Shown in pieces: positions 44,069-55,522 of a DNA stretch of 64,000 nucleotides. This DNA comes from Drosophila persimilis (taxonomy: Eukaryota > Arthropoda > Insecta > Diptera > Drosophilidae): the NCBI RefSeq assembly GCF_003286085.1, contig NW_020825317.1:1550001-1614000 (forward strand). The letters are read 5' to 3'. The number at the start of each line of letters is the position of its first letter. Position 1 is the stretch's first letter. A program made the position numbers and the translations under genes. Below the pieces are notes generated by a model. It was given only the letters and a program-made list of their open reading frames with translations, did no database searches and was not told the DNA's origin.

Positions 44069-47000
44069 AGACTCCTAGTATACCCGTAAAATTATCAAAT
44101 GAAACAAAGGCAAAAACTAGTTTAGAAAATAAGTTAGAAGAAGCCAAACCCCATTTCTCTACTATTCCATTACATGTAAGGATAGCTAATTACAATAAGC
44201 TTCGCGATAAATTGTTTGGCGAGACTATAAATTCCAAAATCCATCTGACCCAAAGAAGGTCGACGAAGCGATTAAGACAGTATTGGAAATCGATTCGCTC
44301 TGACAGAAAAAAACTGGTAGCCGTGATTTTTAGTAAAACTGATAACAGTCTGTACACAGAAGTATGCATTGAAGGGAATAACTACACTGCGTTCCTAGAC
44401 TCTGGGGCAACCCTTAGTTGTGTCGGAGGCAAGGCAGCACTGGAGTTCCTAGCGTTAGGAAAAACCAAAAAGTGCTCCGGCAACATACGAATTGCTAATG
44501 GAACGCCAAGTAAGGTTGTTGGCAAATTACAAACTCAAATTACTTATCGAAAGAAAACAGCATGGTTAGATCTTTTTATTATCCCAGGTCTCAAACAAGA
44601 TATTTATCTCGGGATAGACTTTTGGCATCAGTTTGGATTAACAGATAGCATCAACAACGCGCTGGTTTCCGAGCTAGATGTGGGTGGAGAGACTCATGAC
44701 CAAGAACTCCCCAAGTGGCATCTTTTGTCAAATGAACAACAAATTCGCCTAAAGGCCGTTGTAGAAGTTTTTCCATCATTTGCCAAACAAGGTTTAGGCA
44801 GAACAAATTTGATAGCGCATAAAATAGAAGTCGGATCCGCAACACCCATCAAGCAAAGACATTGGCCAGTGTCACCAGCAATAGAGAAACTGATGTTTGC
44901 CGAAGTCGATCATATGTTAGCCCTAGACGTAATTGAAGAGTCTTCAAGTCCATGGAGCAGTAATTGCGTGTTGGTGCGGAAAGGGGAAAAGAACAGGCTT
45001 TGCTTAGATTCGCGTGAGGTAAATAAGGTCACTATAAAGGATGCTTATCCGTTACCTCATATAGACGGTATTTTGAGTCGATTGCCGCCAGCTAGGTTCA
45101 TAACAGGCCTAGATATGAAGCACGCCTTTTGGCAGATACCACTCGACGAAAAGTCACGGCAATGTACGGCCTTCACAGTGCCAAACAGGCCACTATATCA
45201 ATATAAAACAATGCCGTTCGGGCTCTGCAATGCTGCGCAAACCCTCTGTCGACTAATGGACCAGGTTATACCGGCCCATCTAAGAAAATGCGTCTTTGTA
45301 TATTTAGATGACTTACTTGTGCTGTCAGAGGATTTCGAGTCACATTTGGTCACGCTTCAGGAAATTTCGGTTTGCCTAAAAAAGGCTAATCTGACTATTA
45401 ATATTGAGAAGTCCAAGTTTTGTATGCGCGAAATAAAGTATTTGGGATTCATCATTCGAGAAGGACAAATTCTGACTGATCCAGGGAAAATAAAGGCCGT
45501 CAATGAGTTTCCTGTTCCTACATCTATAAAACAGTTGCGACGGTTCATAGGATTGTCTGGTTGGTATCGGCGATTTGTCGAAAATTATGCCACCATAAGC
45601 TTTCCACTGACGGAATTGTTAAAGAACAAAAAGTCTATAATTTGGAATGATGATGCCGAAAAAGCTTTCAGTCTTCTAAAATCGCGTTTAACATCAGCTC
45701 CGATTTTGATTACCCCAGACTTCACAAGCCAATTTATCTTACTGTGTGATGCAAGTACCTACGGGATAGGTTGTGTCCTGGCGCAAGAGCGTGAGGGTGT
45801 GGAACTCCCAATCGCGTATATGTCGGAAAAATTATCGAAAGCCCAACGGAACTACACCGTTAGCGAACTGGAATGCTTAGCCGTTATCAAGGGTATAAAA
45901 AAATTTCGTGCCTATATAGAAGGTCAAGATTTTGTGGTAGTAACGGATCATGCGTCTTTAAAATGGTTGATGAAGCAGAAAGATCTTTCTGGAAGACTAG
46001 CGAGGTGGTCGATGAAATTACAATCATTCAATTTTTCTATTACACATAGGCGAGGGTCAGAAAACGTTGTTGCTGACGCCCTGTCTCGACGTAACCAACC
46101 TGCTATAGAAGAATTCGTTGCCAGTGGTCCCATGATTGATTTACAGTCAAGTCATTTTAAGTCGCCGGAATATCTTAGCGTGATTCAACGAATACAAGAG
46201 AATCAGTCAAAACTGCTTGACTTAAAAGTTATTGATGGGTATGTCTATAAAAGAACCGAGTTCAATAGAGATAATGACGGACACGAGGAATCCTGGAAAC
46301 TTTGGGTACCCTCCGCGATGATCCCCGAAGTATTGCAACAAGCACATGATGCGCCAAGCTCTGCACATTGTGGTATGGCTAAGACGGTAGAAAAACTCAA
46401 AAGGTATTTCTTCTGGCCCCGAATGGTAAGCCAAATTCGAGAGTACATCTCAGAATGCCATATTTGTCGATCTACTAAGAGTCCGAACAAAATGTTAAAA
46501 CCTCCGCCGACCATTAACATCAGACCGCCCCTTTCAATGCTTGTATATGGATCTACTAGGTCCGTACCCCCGTACTAAAAATGGAAACATTGGGTTGTTT
46601 ATAGTAGTAGACCATAACACGAAATTCCATTTTCTTAGCCCTCTAAAGAAGTTCACGGCGCCAAAAATGTGTGAATACCTGGAAAGCTCCATATTCTACA
46701 CCTTTGGAGTGCCGAAAGTTGTTCTAACGGATAATGGTTCGCAGTTCAAATCTAGTTTTTTCGAAGCTTTTCTTACAAGTTTTTGCATTACACATCGGTG
46801 TACGGCTATATATTCTCCTCAGGCCAATGCTAGTGAACGATTAAACAGATCGGTTCTGGCAGCCATCCGCGCTTATATTGGAAGTGACCATTCCAATTGG
46901 GACGCTAATTTGAACGCTATCAATGGTGCACTTAAAGCAGCGGTACATCGAAGTACTGGTTATTCACCATATTTCCTTGTTTTTGGTCAGAACATGATTC

Positions 47001-47461
47001 TGAACGGAGAAGATTATACCGTATTGCGAAACATGGATCTGCTAAGCAACGACGTCCGATTAGAACACTCCGATCTGTTACAACTGGCAAGACAAGACGC
47101 TAAAAAAAACATAAAGAAATCACATGAGCTTAACGCGAAGAAATATAATCTACGGAGTAGGAACGTACAACTTAAAACGGGTGACGAGGTTTTTGCTCGT
47201 AACTTTACCCAGAGCAACGCGAGTAAGAAGTTTAGTTCGAAGTTAGCTCCGGTTTTCATTTCTGCAAAGGTTCTCAAAAAAAGAAGCCCATATTATTATG
47301 AGTTGGTGAACCCAGCAGGGAAAAAGATTTTTCCATCTCAAAGATATTCAGCATTTTTTTCAGATAATGTACCTTCGAGCAGGTCTTGTTTCATTATCTG
47401 TGGTTGTAGTGTCCAACTATTCGAAAATCAAAAGAAAAAAGGAAAAGGTCGAACAAGTTAG
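44065..47461 (+). pseudogene. pol: Pol polyprotein (PR-RT-RH-IN) with one frameshift
   Basis: Pol lies in the -1 frame relative to gag; 44065 is the first in-frame start-like codon, and translation probably enters by frameshifting. Protease FLDSGATLSC (Asp112); RT LDSREVNKVT, DMKHAFWQIP and YLDDLLVLS (about 412); RNase H LLCDASTYGIG (about 557) and TDHASLKWLM; integrase HDAPSSAHCG...CHICRS (about 760-800). At about 46520 an extra C in a C-run shifts the frame, and the integrase core resumes at 46541 with MDLLGPYP, LTDNGSQF and ASERLNRS (D, D, E intact). The last codons run about 57 nt into the 3' LTR. Repairing one base would be needed for an intact pol, so either a recent mutation or a sequencing error is likely. 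Confidence 0.88.
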
Positions 47462-49388
47462 GTACACTTTCTAGAAAGATACTTTTCATACCGCCCTCGC
47501 TAGCATAGCATAGAAATTGGTGGAATGCAGGAGATCCAGAAGATCATCCGATTGCACAGTTATGTTAAAGCTTAAAGCTCAGCTTAGGAATGCAATAGGT
47601 ACAGGCGAATAGACTTTATTCATGTGAAATCATTCCCCTGCATAGTTTCACTTACGGCACACGTATATATAGGTTTTCGTGATTTTCGCAATCGCAGAGT
47701 GAATGGTGAAGACACGTGGAGTTACATAACTTCCAATTTTTCACTATTATCTAATCATCCGCTGTTTATTTGGATTAATAAATCCGAAGAGTGGCGTTAG
47801 CTGAACTACCCGAGGGAAAAGGGAAAATAAAGTGAAATTCTTGAAAGAAGCAAAGGGATAGGAGTACTGGAAAATCTTAATACAGCCAAGCCGGCCAACC
47901 AATCTACGGTATCAACTACTAAAACAACAAAGCTGACCGTTTGGGAGTTAGTGCAGTGCACATCCACGGCGGCAAAGTGAAGGCTGAACCGTTGACGTTG
48001 GGCTAGCACAATATCGGAAATCATTTACGGCTCGTGAAAGACCAACCACCATACACCACTGCTGGATGTCCGAACTTCAGTTTGAACCTGCCGATCTAAA
48101 AAAAAAACCGGAGGACATAATCGTCACCAACCTACGAAAACTTACAAAGGATTGAGTAATTAGGCTAGCCTAAACCACATTGCCTCAGAACCACTCTTGC
48201 TGTCAGCAGATTTGTGTTTATTTTGATTCCCGTGTTTCTCAAGTTAAATTTCAAGTGCAAGTTCCCGTTTGCCTTTATCACTATCATATAAAAATCTATA
48301 CGCTGCTGCTCTAAGAACCAGCTGTTTAGATCCACATATTCATATCTCGTTTATCATTGTGTTGATTAATGTAGTAACTAAAAAGCTTCCTCCAATGAGT
48401 AAATTTGTAAAGTAACTGACGATTTTGAAAACTGAGCAATATGAGTTTGGGATAATGTGTTTCTCTTTATATATATATACATTTCAACTGACCAACCTCT
48501 AAAATTACACAGCGCATACAAATGAATCCGTCAAAGTCATCTTGGGCCCAACGATACACCGATGAGTTTAACCAATTACTGTGAGTACCACTAGTGGCTG
48601 AAACCACAATGCCTATACACCAATGCAGGCATAAGTTTGTTAAAGTAGATATATATATACTGATTTGAAAGAATATTTCCCCCCCTCAAATGCTCAAATA
48701 ATTAAGTTTTTTTGCTGATCCAAGTAGAAGGAAGTCTGTATATTTTTTGTTTATTTGTAAATGTAAGGAATCGGATTATATCTGTAATTTATGTAAAAAA
48801 AATATATATATCAATACAATCTCACATGGTTAGGGACATTTAACATAAAAATAAAAGGAATTTGTAATCATGAATATGTCTGCCTAAACTAAATATTATC
48901 TCCGTCCGTCAAGTACTTATGCTTATCTCCCTCAAAATGCACTAGAAGATGTTGGATCTTTGAATTGGGACAACGCCCGAATGTAAACGCGTTTGTCATG
49001 GTTGGGTGGGTAAAGACTAGGGACATATATCACCGCTGTTCCCTCCATCAGACAGAAGACGAACTACACTTTTTCTAAGCGTTTTCTAAATGCGTATCGG
49101 CGCAGAGTGGAAATGAGTTTTTTTTATTGGTTATTGATATTAACGTCGAGATCCTGTTTATTTTTTTGAAGCGCATTATATTGATTTGTGTCAGGAAAAC
49201 TGTGTAGCTAGGGGAGAAAGAACCCCGACCAATCCGACGAGCTGGACCCGAGCACAGCAAGAATGCGCGCCTTTGAACCTAGCTTCCTATTAACATGAGG
49301 TCAGAAAAAAACCATCTATTGGCCAATATCGGAGTTAGAGCCTAAATAGGCTCTGGCCCTAACTCACTGGCGAAGACTGAACACTACA
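47405..49388 (+). repeat. 3' LTR, 1,984 bp
   Basis: Same terminal repeats as the 5' LTR. It contains the 79-bp block starting ccgtccgtcaagtacttatg (about 48902) that the 5' LTR lacks. No clear polypurine tract is visible just upstream of it. Confidence 0.92.
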
Positions 49389-50316
49389 AGTGTAGTTCGG
49401 CAGTCCACCAAACTACTTTTCTCGCGGCTCTTGGTGTGCTGCGTCCCAGCACTCTGTCGCACACACTGTGCACTACAGAGCGCAGTGCAGACACTTGGTT
49501 GTCCAACGGCGATTCGGCGATGTCTTCCGGTAATTCGGCAATCTCCCTTACCACTTCCTCCTCGAACAATCGCCAGCGCGCATTGGAAAGCTTCCATGAC
49601 GGCATAGGAGCAATGGGCTCAACTGTGTCGTTCGGGTCAGTCGTCACCACAACATGGATCATGTTGTGATCGCTGGTGTCCCATTCCTTCACTTCCCACT
49701 CGTATGTGGCCCACATAGTCGCAGCTTGGTTGACGATTGTCACATCGATATAGCTTTGGCCTCTACGGTTATCGAATGTAAACACCCGACTGGCTTCATT
49801 GAGCACGCCGGCTCTCATCTCGGTTATCCACGCAGACAGCAGCTCACCCCGTGCATAGTTAGCTTGCCCCCGATTGTGTCCGGAGAGCTTGCTAAACCAC
49901 GCTGGGGATACTGCGTTCGCGTCGAGCCCAAAGATGACAGGAGTGCGGCTGCCCAGCAGCAGCACCGCATCTAAGTACCTGAGGTACGGCGCCAAGTCGG
50001 TGTCGAATTGGCAGTACACGGAGCATAGGAAGATTGAGCCGAATCTTCCCGTAACTCTGACGCATACTCCAAAATCCGTGGTAAGGGTCTCCATTGGCAT
50101 GCAGATGGCGTCCGGTTCGTCGACGATGATAGCAGCTTTTCCTCGGCGGTCCTGGAAAACTCGCATTCCAGAAGGAAGGCCGGTAATCCGCCCTGCTCCA
50201 TCGACGTACGGCTCCTAGACCAGTGCGAACTGACGGCCAGAGCTGCGCATGATGGCTCCGAGTTCCATCACAGCCGCTCGGCCACGGCCACAATTAGCTT
50301 GGATGAAGCTAAACAT
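49389..50316 (-). pseudogene. R1-like ORF2, endonuclease part
   Basis: ATG at 50316 (MFSFIQANCGRGRAAVMELG). A TAG at 50215-50217 sits where a Gln is expected before EPYVDGAG, interrupting the endonuclease. Downstream APE-type motifs are intact: VIFGLDANAVSPAWFS, SYIDVTIV and DTSDHNMIHVV. The frame reaches the LTR insertion at 49389 and resumes at 40150. R1-type endonucleases nick the target site; this copy cannot make a full protein. Confidence 0.85.
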
Positions 50317-51686
50317 TAATGTCTAGCTTGCACCCTCGCCAGTACCGCTCCGTAGATCGGGCACGCCGCTGACAGCATGGAATGTGCTGCAGGGTACCCC
50401 TTGAAGCGGCAGTTGCGGCAGTCCACGGGGTTGGGACACCGTGCAACGTTGTGGCCGTTCTGTCCACACCGGTGGCACACGTTCTCCTTCAGGCGACATT
50501 GCGACACCTTGTGGTCGAAGCCTGCACATCTGTGGCAGGCGTATGTTCTGACGAAGGAGCGGCAGCGGCATCTAAACCACTTGATGTACACGCATTCGTG
50601 CAACGCCTCCTGTGCCTTTGCGTCGACCTCTAGCGTCACGTTGATCGTGGCGCCGTCGGTGACCGACCAGGGTTTACTGCCCAGGTGAACCGACTTTTTA
50701 AACTCCGCGGCAGTCATGGTCTCCTCCAGGTTCTTTGTGAAGAGCTCCTCCATGAACTCTTCAGGTGTTATGGACGTGTCCACGTCATACACCACGACCT
50801 GAGGCTTGGTCTCCGGCCTCTTCTTGACCTCCAATCCTGCTTCGGTGAACTTGCTGCTGGCCACTACCTTCCTCAGTTCGCTCACTGAAGGAGTGCGAAT
50901 AATCGCTCCTCCGCTCTTCAGCTCGCGAGCCTCGTGGACGCGGACTCCAAGAGTCGGCACCACGGTCTTCTTTACTCGCTCCACAAGCTCCTTGCTGGTC
51001 TCCTCCGGGTTCTTGCTCTTTATTAGAGCAGACCAGGTATCCCTAGGCTTTGGGATCGGTGCAGCGACGGCGCTCGGTGCGGGCAGGCCTGGGAAGGCTG
51101 TCGCATACGCAGCGGTTGTGACGGCAGTGGTGCCCGTGTGGGCAGCAGCAGCGGGTCTCGGTGGAGGCGGCATCCTTGCCCTCTCCTCCAGGCGCAAGTT
51201 TTCTCTAGCCAGGGCCATGACCAACTCGTCGTACCGGTTGGTAGCGACGAGGATTTCCATGGAAGCCTCTGGCGGCGTCAGCCCCTTCAGCACAGCCTGG
51301 TTCACCGCCATCCTTATCGCAGACATTTCCGCGATGATGGCCGAGTAGCCTGCCGCGACAATGCCAGTTGCCGGACATGTGGCAGCGGCAGCGGTGGTGG
51401 CAGCGATGGTGGCAGCGGCGGCAGGGGTACTGGCAGCGGTGGTGGCAGCGGCAGCGGCAGAGGTGCATGGAGCCTCCTCAAAGGGGAGCGATGTTGGCGG
51501 CCATCTCTCGGCTGGGATCGGCCGCTCTCCGGTTAGCCCAATCCCAAGCCCGATCTTCTTGGCTCCCTCTTTGGCGGCTGAGGACTTCGGCTGACCCCGC
51601 CTGCGGGCGGAAACGCTCGACGACGAGCTCGCCCCTACACTAGCCAGGCTAGTGTCGCTGGCATCGGCCTCCGTGTCTACTTCCAT
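50316..51686 (-). CDS. R1-like ORF1 (Gag-like RNA-binding protein)
   Basis: Intact 456-residue frame from ATG 51686 (MEVDTEADASDTSLASVGAS). The N-terminal half is Ser/Arg then Ala/Thr-rich, encoded by a GC-rich trinucleotide-like tract (about 51480-51355). The middle has a conserved R1-Gag block (VVVYDVDTSITPEEFMEELF). The C-terminus carries three CCHC knuckles: CHRCAGFDHKVSQC, CHRCGQNGHNVARC and CRNCRFKGYPAAHSMLSAAC. It is expected to coat element RNA and guide it to targets. The stop TAA (50316-50318) overlaps the ORF2 ATG as TAATG, a stop-restart arrangement. It is the only intact ORF1 of this family here. Confidence 0.85.
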   Translation of the reverse strand: MEVDTEADASDTSLASVGASSSSSVSARRRGQPKSSAAKEGAKKIGLGIGLTGERPIPAERWPPTSLPFEEAPCTSAAAAATTAASTPAAAATIAATTAAAATCPATGIVAAGYSAIIAEMSAIRMAVNQAVLKGLTPPEASMEILVATNRYDELVMALARENLRLEERARMPPPPRPAAAAHTGTTAVTTAAYATAFPGLPAPSAVAAPIPKPRDTWSALIKSKNPEETSKELVERVKKTVVPTLGVRVHEARELKSGGAIIRTPSVSELRKVVASSKFTEAGLEVKKRPETKPQVVVYDVDTSITPEEFMEELFTKNLEETMTAAEFKKSVHLGSKPWSVTDGATINVTLEVDAKAQEALHECVYIKWFRCRCRSFVRTYACHRCAGFDHKVSQCRLKENVCHRCGQNGHNVARCPNPVDCRNCRFKGYPAAHSMLSAACPIYGAVLARVQARH

Positions 51687-52262
51687 TACCCGGCGAGTTG
51701 TGGCTCCCTCTATTGGCGTGTCTCAACACTAAACGGCACTAGTGGAGACGCGAAACAAAAGTCTTAGCGGAGATACGAACCGAACAGCTCCGACCTCGAG
51801 CCAAAGCTTCGAACTCGAACTTGCTGACGAACTATTCCGACTTGTTGTCGAACTATTCGCACTTGTTGACGAACTAAAGTTCCGCACGTGGCTGTTTTTT
51901 GGCGTTTATTTTGCAAATATTAATTTGCAAATAGCTGCACTGTTTTTGCACCAAATTAACACCCGATTTCACTCGCGAACAGCGCGTGATCTCGCGGCAA
52001 TTTTGATATATTTTCCACTTGGAAAAATCACTTTACTTTACTCGAACGACGGTATAGCGGACCGCTTGAAAAACACGTCTGCTTCGAGTGGCAGTCAAAA
52101 AGCAACTCAACTCAACTCATTGACCGGCAATAGGAAATCAATGTTGCTGGTCGATGTTGGGTCGACGAAGAACAGCGGAATCATCAGAATTGCATTGTCG
52201 GCATTATCGCAGTCGCGACGTCGAAGACGGGGTGGGGCCGATGGTTTTCTCCTGAAGTGCTG

Positions 52263-52440
52263 ACTTGAAGTGGAACGCATAAGCTCTTCCAGAAATACAA
52301 TGTTTCGGTTCTTGTTTTAGGCAGGAAATGGTGTTTACTTTTTGTGTAAATTGCGACAGAATTCTTGCACATTGTTATTACAGTTGGGTAATAAACTATT
52401 GGGCAAGAATTTTTATACTTTTTTTCTGTTTAATTGCAAA
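52263..52440. other. Short unassigned spacer
   Basis: AT-rich sequence between the R1-like 5' end and a CR1-type fragment. It has no gene. Confidence 0.4.
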
Positions 52441-52449
52441 TAAGAGTAT

Positions 52450-52738
52450 TGAACTCTTAGGGTGTTAACTTGTATGCGGATGATGTTAAACCCTGTGTCT
52501 AGTATAAGGATATTTCATTTCATTCCCGCTTGCAATCCGATCTCAATAACTTTCAGTCATGGTGTTGTGCAAACTTTTTACACCTTAATGCCTCGAAATG
52601 CAAAGTTATGACATTTCATCGTTCTAGCCCCTTGTTGGATCCCAATACCCTATTTGGTGGTTCTTTTGAGAGAATTACCCTGGTGATCTGTGGGTTAAGT
52701 TAGACGTAAAGTTAAAGTTTTCCGAACACATTTCTACC
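52450..52738 (+). pseudogene. CR1/Jockey-type RT fragment
   Basis: The plus strand reads VNLYADDVKPC, then SRLQSDLNNFQSWCCANFLH and LNASKCKVMTFHRSSP. This aligns in order with YADDVKLC...SKCNVMTFHR of the element at 6600-8650, so it is the same or a close family. There is one stop after the YADD block and a break near 52690. Confidence 0.7.
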
Positions 52739-52744
52739 ATGGAA

Positions 52745-54105
52745 CACTGGCGGAATTCCCAAATAAGTGGCATAAAGTCGAACATTTTGTTGAAGCAAAT
52801 ATTAATTATATGAACGAAGAATCCCTATATATAAAACGAGGGGGGAACGTTGTGAGTTGCTGCGGACACCGCAACTCTACAGTTATACCCGATACTAAGT
52901 CAGTATGGCTCTCCTCCGGCAGACGCCGCTAATATTAAACGACACGACAAAGAATGCGTGCGAGAGAGACAGAAAATCAGTCTGAGCGTGACGTCGGGCG
53001 CTGCGTAGCCAATGCAAATTGATTTGTTCCTTTTGGCTACAAAAATTATCTGATCTGATCCAAATTCAGCAACCGGATAGATATGGTAATTCTCTATGAT
53101 TCTGCGTTTTTAGTTTTCTCGAATCTGCAATATTGTGGATGCAACAGATTTTCGTCCTTTGTGGGGGCGGATGGGGGCGGGGCGAAATTCTGAGATATAC
53201 GTTTTATAGTGACATCTTAAAGGAGTGTGTGCACCAAATTTGGTTACTCTAGCCTTAATAGTCTCTGAGATTTGTGGTTGCCTCAGATTTTCGTCCTTTG
53301 CGGGGGCGGAAGGGGGTGTGGCGAAATTTTGACACAAAACGGTCAAGGTCCGATATCACAAGAGTGTGGATACCAAATTTGGTTGCTCTAGCTCTTATGG
53401 GTTCTGAGATCCTTGAACTCATATTTCGCAATTGGGTAAACCGACCATGAAACCTGTGTGTTAGAGTGAGACAGAGCGAGAAAGAGTGAAATTGTTTTCG
53501 TGATTCTGGCTATAATAATCTGGTTCAGATTTTGCACTCTAGAAGATATAGTCATCTTCTACGATTCTGCGTTTTTGGTTTTCTTGTATCTTTAAAATTG
53601 TGGATGCCACAGATTTTCGCCCTTTGTGGGGGCGGAAGTGGGCGGGGCAAAGTTTTGAAATATTTTTGTAGCAGTGACATATCACAGAAGTCTGGATCCA
53701 AAACATCGTTGCTCTAGCTCTTATAGTCTTTGAGCACTAGGCGCTGAAGGGGACGGACAGGCGGACAGACAGACATGGCTCAATCGACTCGGCTATTGAT
53801 GCTGATCAAGAATATATATACTTTATGGGGTCGGAAACGATTCCTTCTGGACGTTACACACATCCATTTTCACCACAAATCTAATATACCCCAATACTCA
53901 TTTTGAGTATCGGGTATAAAAAATCGATACATTTTGTTGCTAAAAATACAACCCTGTCATTCTGATCAAGCTTCAAAGTCAGTTGATTAGTCAGCTGATT
54001 CCTGCGACAAAATTGGCGGGAAATTTTTATTCACTTTGAGCGCTTGGCAAATTCATACATTGCACTCTGGGCGGAATTCCCAAATAAGTGGCATAAAGTC
54101 GAATA
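52745..54105. mobile_element. Transib-like terminal segment bounded by direct repeats, with DINE copy 9 inside
   Basis: cactggcggaattcccaaat (52745) and cactctgggcggaattccca (54063) begin two copies of the same terminus, each continuing aagtggcataaagtcgaa. They are in the same orientation 1.32 kb apart. CAC at the tip is typical of Transib ends. The segment between contains DINE copy 9 and about 240 bp of AT-rich DNA. Confidence 0.55.
52835..53918 (+). mobile_element. DINE-like Helentron, copy 9
   Basis: Full-length forward copy from aaaacgaggggggaacgttg to gagtatcgggtata. It carries both hairpins, both GA-rich tracts and the GACA/GACG run. Confidence 0.88.
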
Positions 54106-54410
54106 AAGTCGAATATCGAATATAGCACTCTAAATATTTGAACAAAATTTTAGATTCATCTGACCATGCCCACCGCAATAGCCCATATATGGCCACAAGG
54201 CGTATACATACGTGATCACAAAGGAAAGTCATGAGAGCTATACAAAAAGTGCTACAATTTTAAGGGTATTTATTATTCTGTTGTAATTTTGATGTAATAG
54301 TGGTAAATATAAAAATATAAAACAAATTTTTTGATAAACAATTCTTATTATGATCAAATTCTTATTTAATGTCAGGTTCTATATTAATTTATTCTAATAT
54401 TTAACTATTT
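54106..54410. other. Transib 3' untranslated region, no gene
   Basis: AT-rich DNA between the terminus at 54063 and the transposase remnant. No coding signal is seen. Confidence 0.4.
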
Positions 54411-54418
54411 CTAACAAT

Positions 54419-55522
54419 TTATGTTAAATTATCATTTATATGTTTTGTAATGTTTTCTAATCCCGACTCATCCGAGTCATAATCGAAACTGTAGTCATTA
54501 GTTAAAGGCTGAATATTTTTTGGAAAATTACAATGGGGTGTTTCTAAAAGCTCAAAGACATCTCGCGGAAGGGTTTGTTCTTTATGTCGAGCTACCCTCT
54601 TCTTAATGGATATACTTGAGATGAGGGGATCTGAAGAGTCCATAGATCTTTGGACTTTGGAATATATCCATCATATTATTTACCCGCGAATTGTGTCGAG
54701 CGTGCATTAGCCGGTCACGCTTGTAGAACTTATTTTTCGCTTTAGACGCATTTTCCCCAAGACAGCCCACCGGCATCACAGATGGAGTTATTATTTGTGA
54801 TCCATGAACTAAAATTTTATGGAGAGTTGGTGACATAGGATTGCAAGAGTAATGCAACATGTATCATCTTATGGTTTTATCTGAGAAATTTTGAAATTTT
54901 AAAGCGTCGATTGCAAATTCGCAGTTAATAGCTATTAAAATAGTATGCAGACTCTCAAGTAACTCCAAATCGAGTTCTAAAATTGATGCGAATAATTTCG
55001 TATTTGAAAAAGCTTTTCTCGCAGTGTTGCCATCGTTCGAGCTTCCGCTTCCATTCTGTTTTGGCTTATCCACATGCGATCCCATTTCTTGCCACAATCT
55101 TCGTTGTATATGTTTTTGTTTGGCAATCATATCCATTTCTTTTCTTTTCTGTCATTTTCGTTACTTACTTGCCATTTTTTAAACCCCATTCTATATGATA
55201 TTTTAAGCAGCAATTCAAAAATGCGTATCCAAGCATGAAGTGGACTTATCCCATATTGAAGATGACGAGGATTTGGTTTAAAGGAATTTTTATCATAAGT
55301 TCCATAAATTGTTTTGCACCTGCACCACATATTGAACACAATTGGCAAGATTTTGTGCCCGTAAAAACGTTTAAAACTTTCCCATCTATAAGAGTCATGT
55401 GAAGGTTGTATGTCTTCTTTTCATTTGAAATTGTTACTACACAAGGAGTCAAGTTTTTTATTTGTGTGTCCAAATCGTTTTTTTCTGCAAGAATATGATC
55501 TTTTGTTTCTTTGGCGAACAAG
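54419..55522 (-). pseudogene. Transib transposase (RAG1-related), C-terminal two thirds
   Basis: Minus-strand frames in order: EKNDLDTQIKNLTP (about 55480); a C-x2-C pair in SCQLCSICGAG; SPLHAWIRIFELLLKISYRM; KKWQV; WQEMGSHVDKPKQNGSGSSN running into DGNTARKAF (about 55030); then, after a frame slip at 54862, LHKILVHGSQIITPSVMPVG, CLGENASKAKNKFYKR with a candidate catalytic Glu codon at 54753-54755, and SSDPLISSIS with an acidic tail to 54419. The N-G/D-N-x-A-R-K and H-K-x-L...E..N-K-x-x-x-R patterns are those shared by Transib transposases and the RAG1 core. The N-terminus is missing and at least three frame breaks exist. Confidence 0.75.

Larger units (their letters stand above)
40151..49392 (+). 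mobile_element. Ty3/gypsy element with long LTRs (Osvaldo/Ulysses-like), nested in R1-like copy B
   Basis: The element proper is 40155-49388, flanked by AGTG at 40151-40154 and 49389-49392. It has LTRs of 1,898 and 1,984 bp, a tRNA-Lys-like primer-binding site, gag (42515-44068) and pol in the -1 frame (44065-47461). No env is present. The long LTRs and gene layout recall Osvaldo and Ulysses of other Drosophila; the family name is inference. The near-identical LTRs make it a young insertion. Confidence 0.9.
49389..52262 (-). mobile_element. R1-clade non-LTR element copy B, 5' half
   Basis: Minus-strand 5' UTR (about 52262-51687), ORF1 (51686-50316) and the start of ORF2 (50316-49389). The sequence then passes directly into 40150 if the LTR element and one AGTG copy are ignored (VVWWTAELH joins KRREVRR). 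The 5' boundary is set where similarity to the array at 61661-64000 and coding signals end, so it is approximate. Confidence 0.88.

Noticed and set aside
50806-51643. Plus-strand frames rich in Ala, Gly, Arg and Trp opposite R1-like ORF1
   Set aside because: They are antisense of the GC-rich alanine-coding repeat. They recur as mirror frames in the array at 62438-63275, as expected of shadows.
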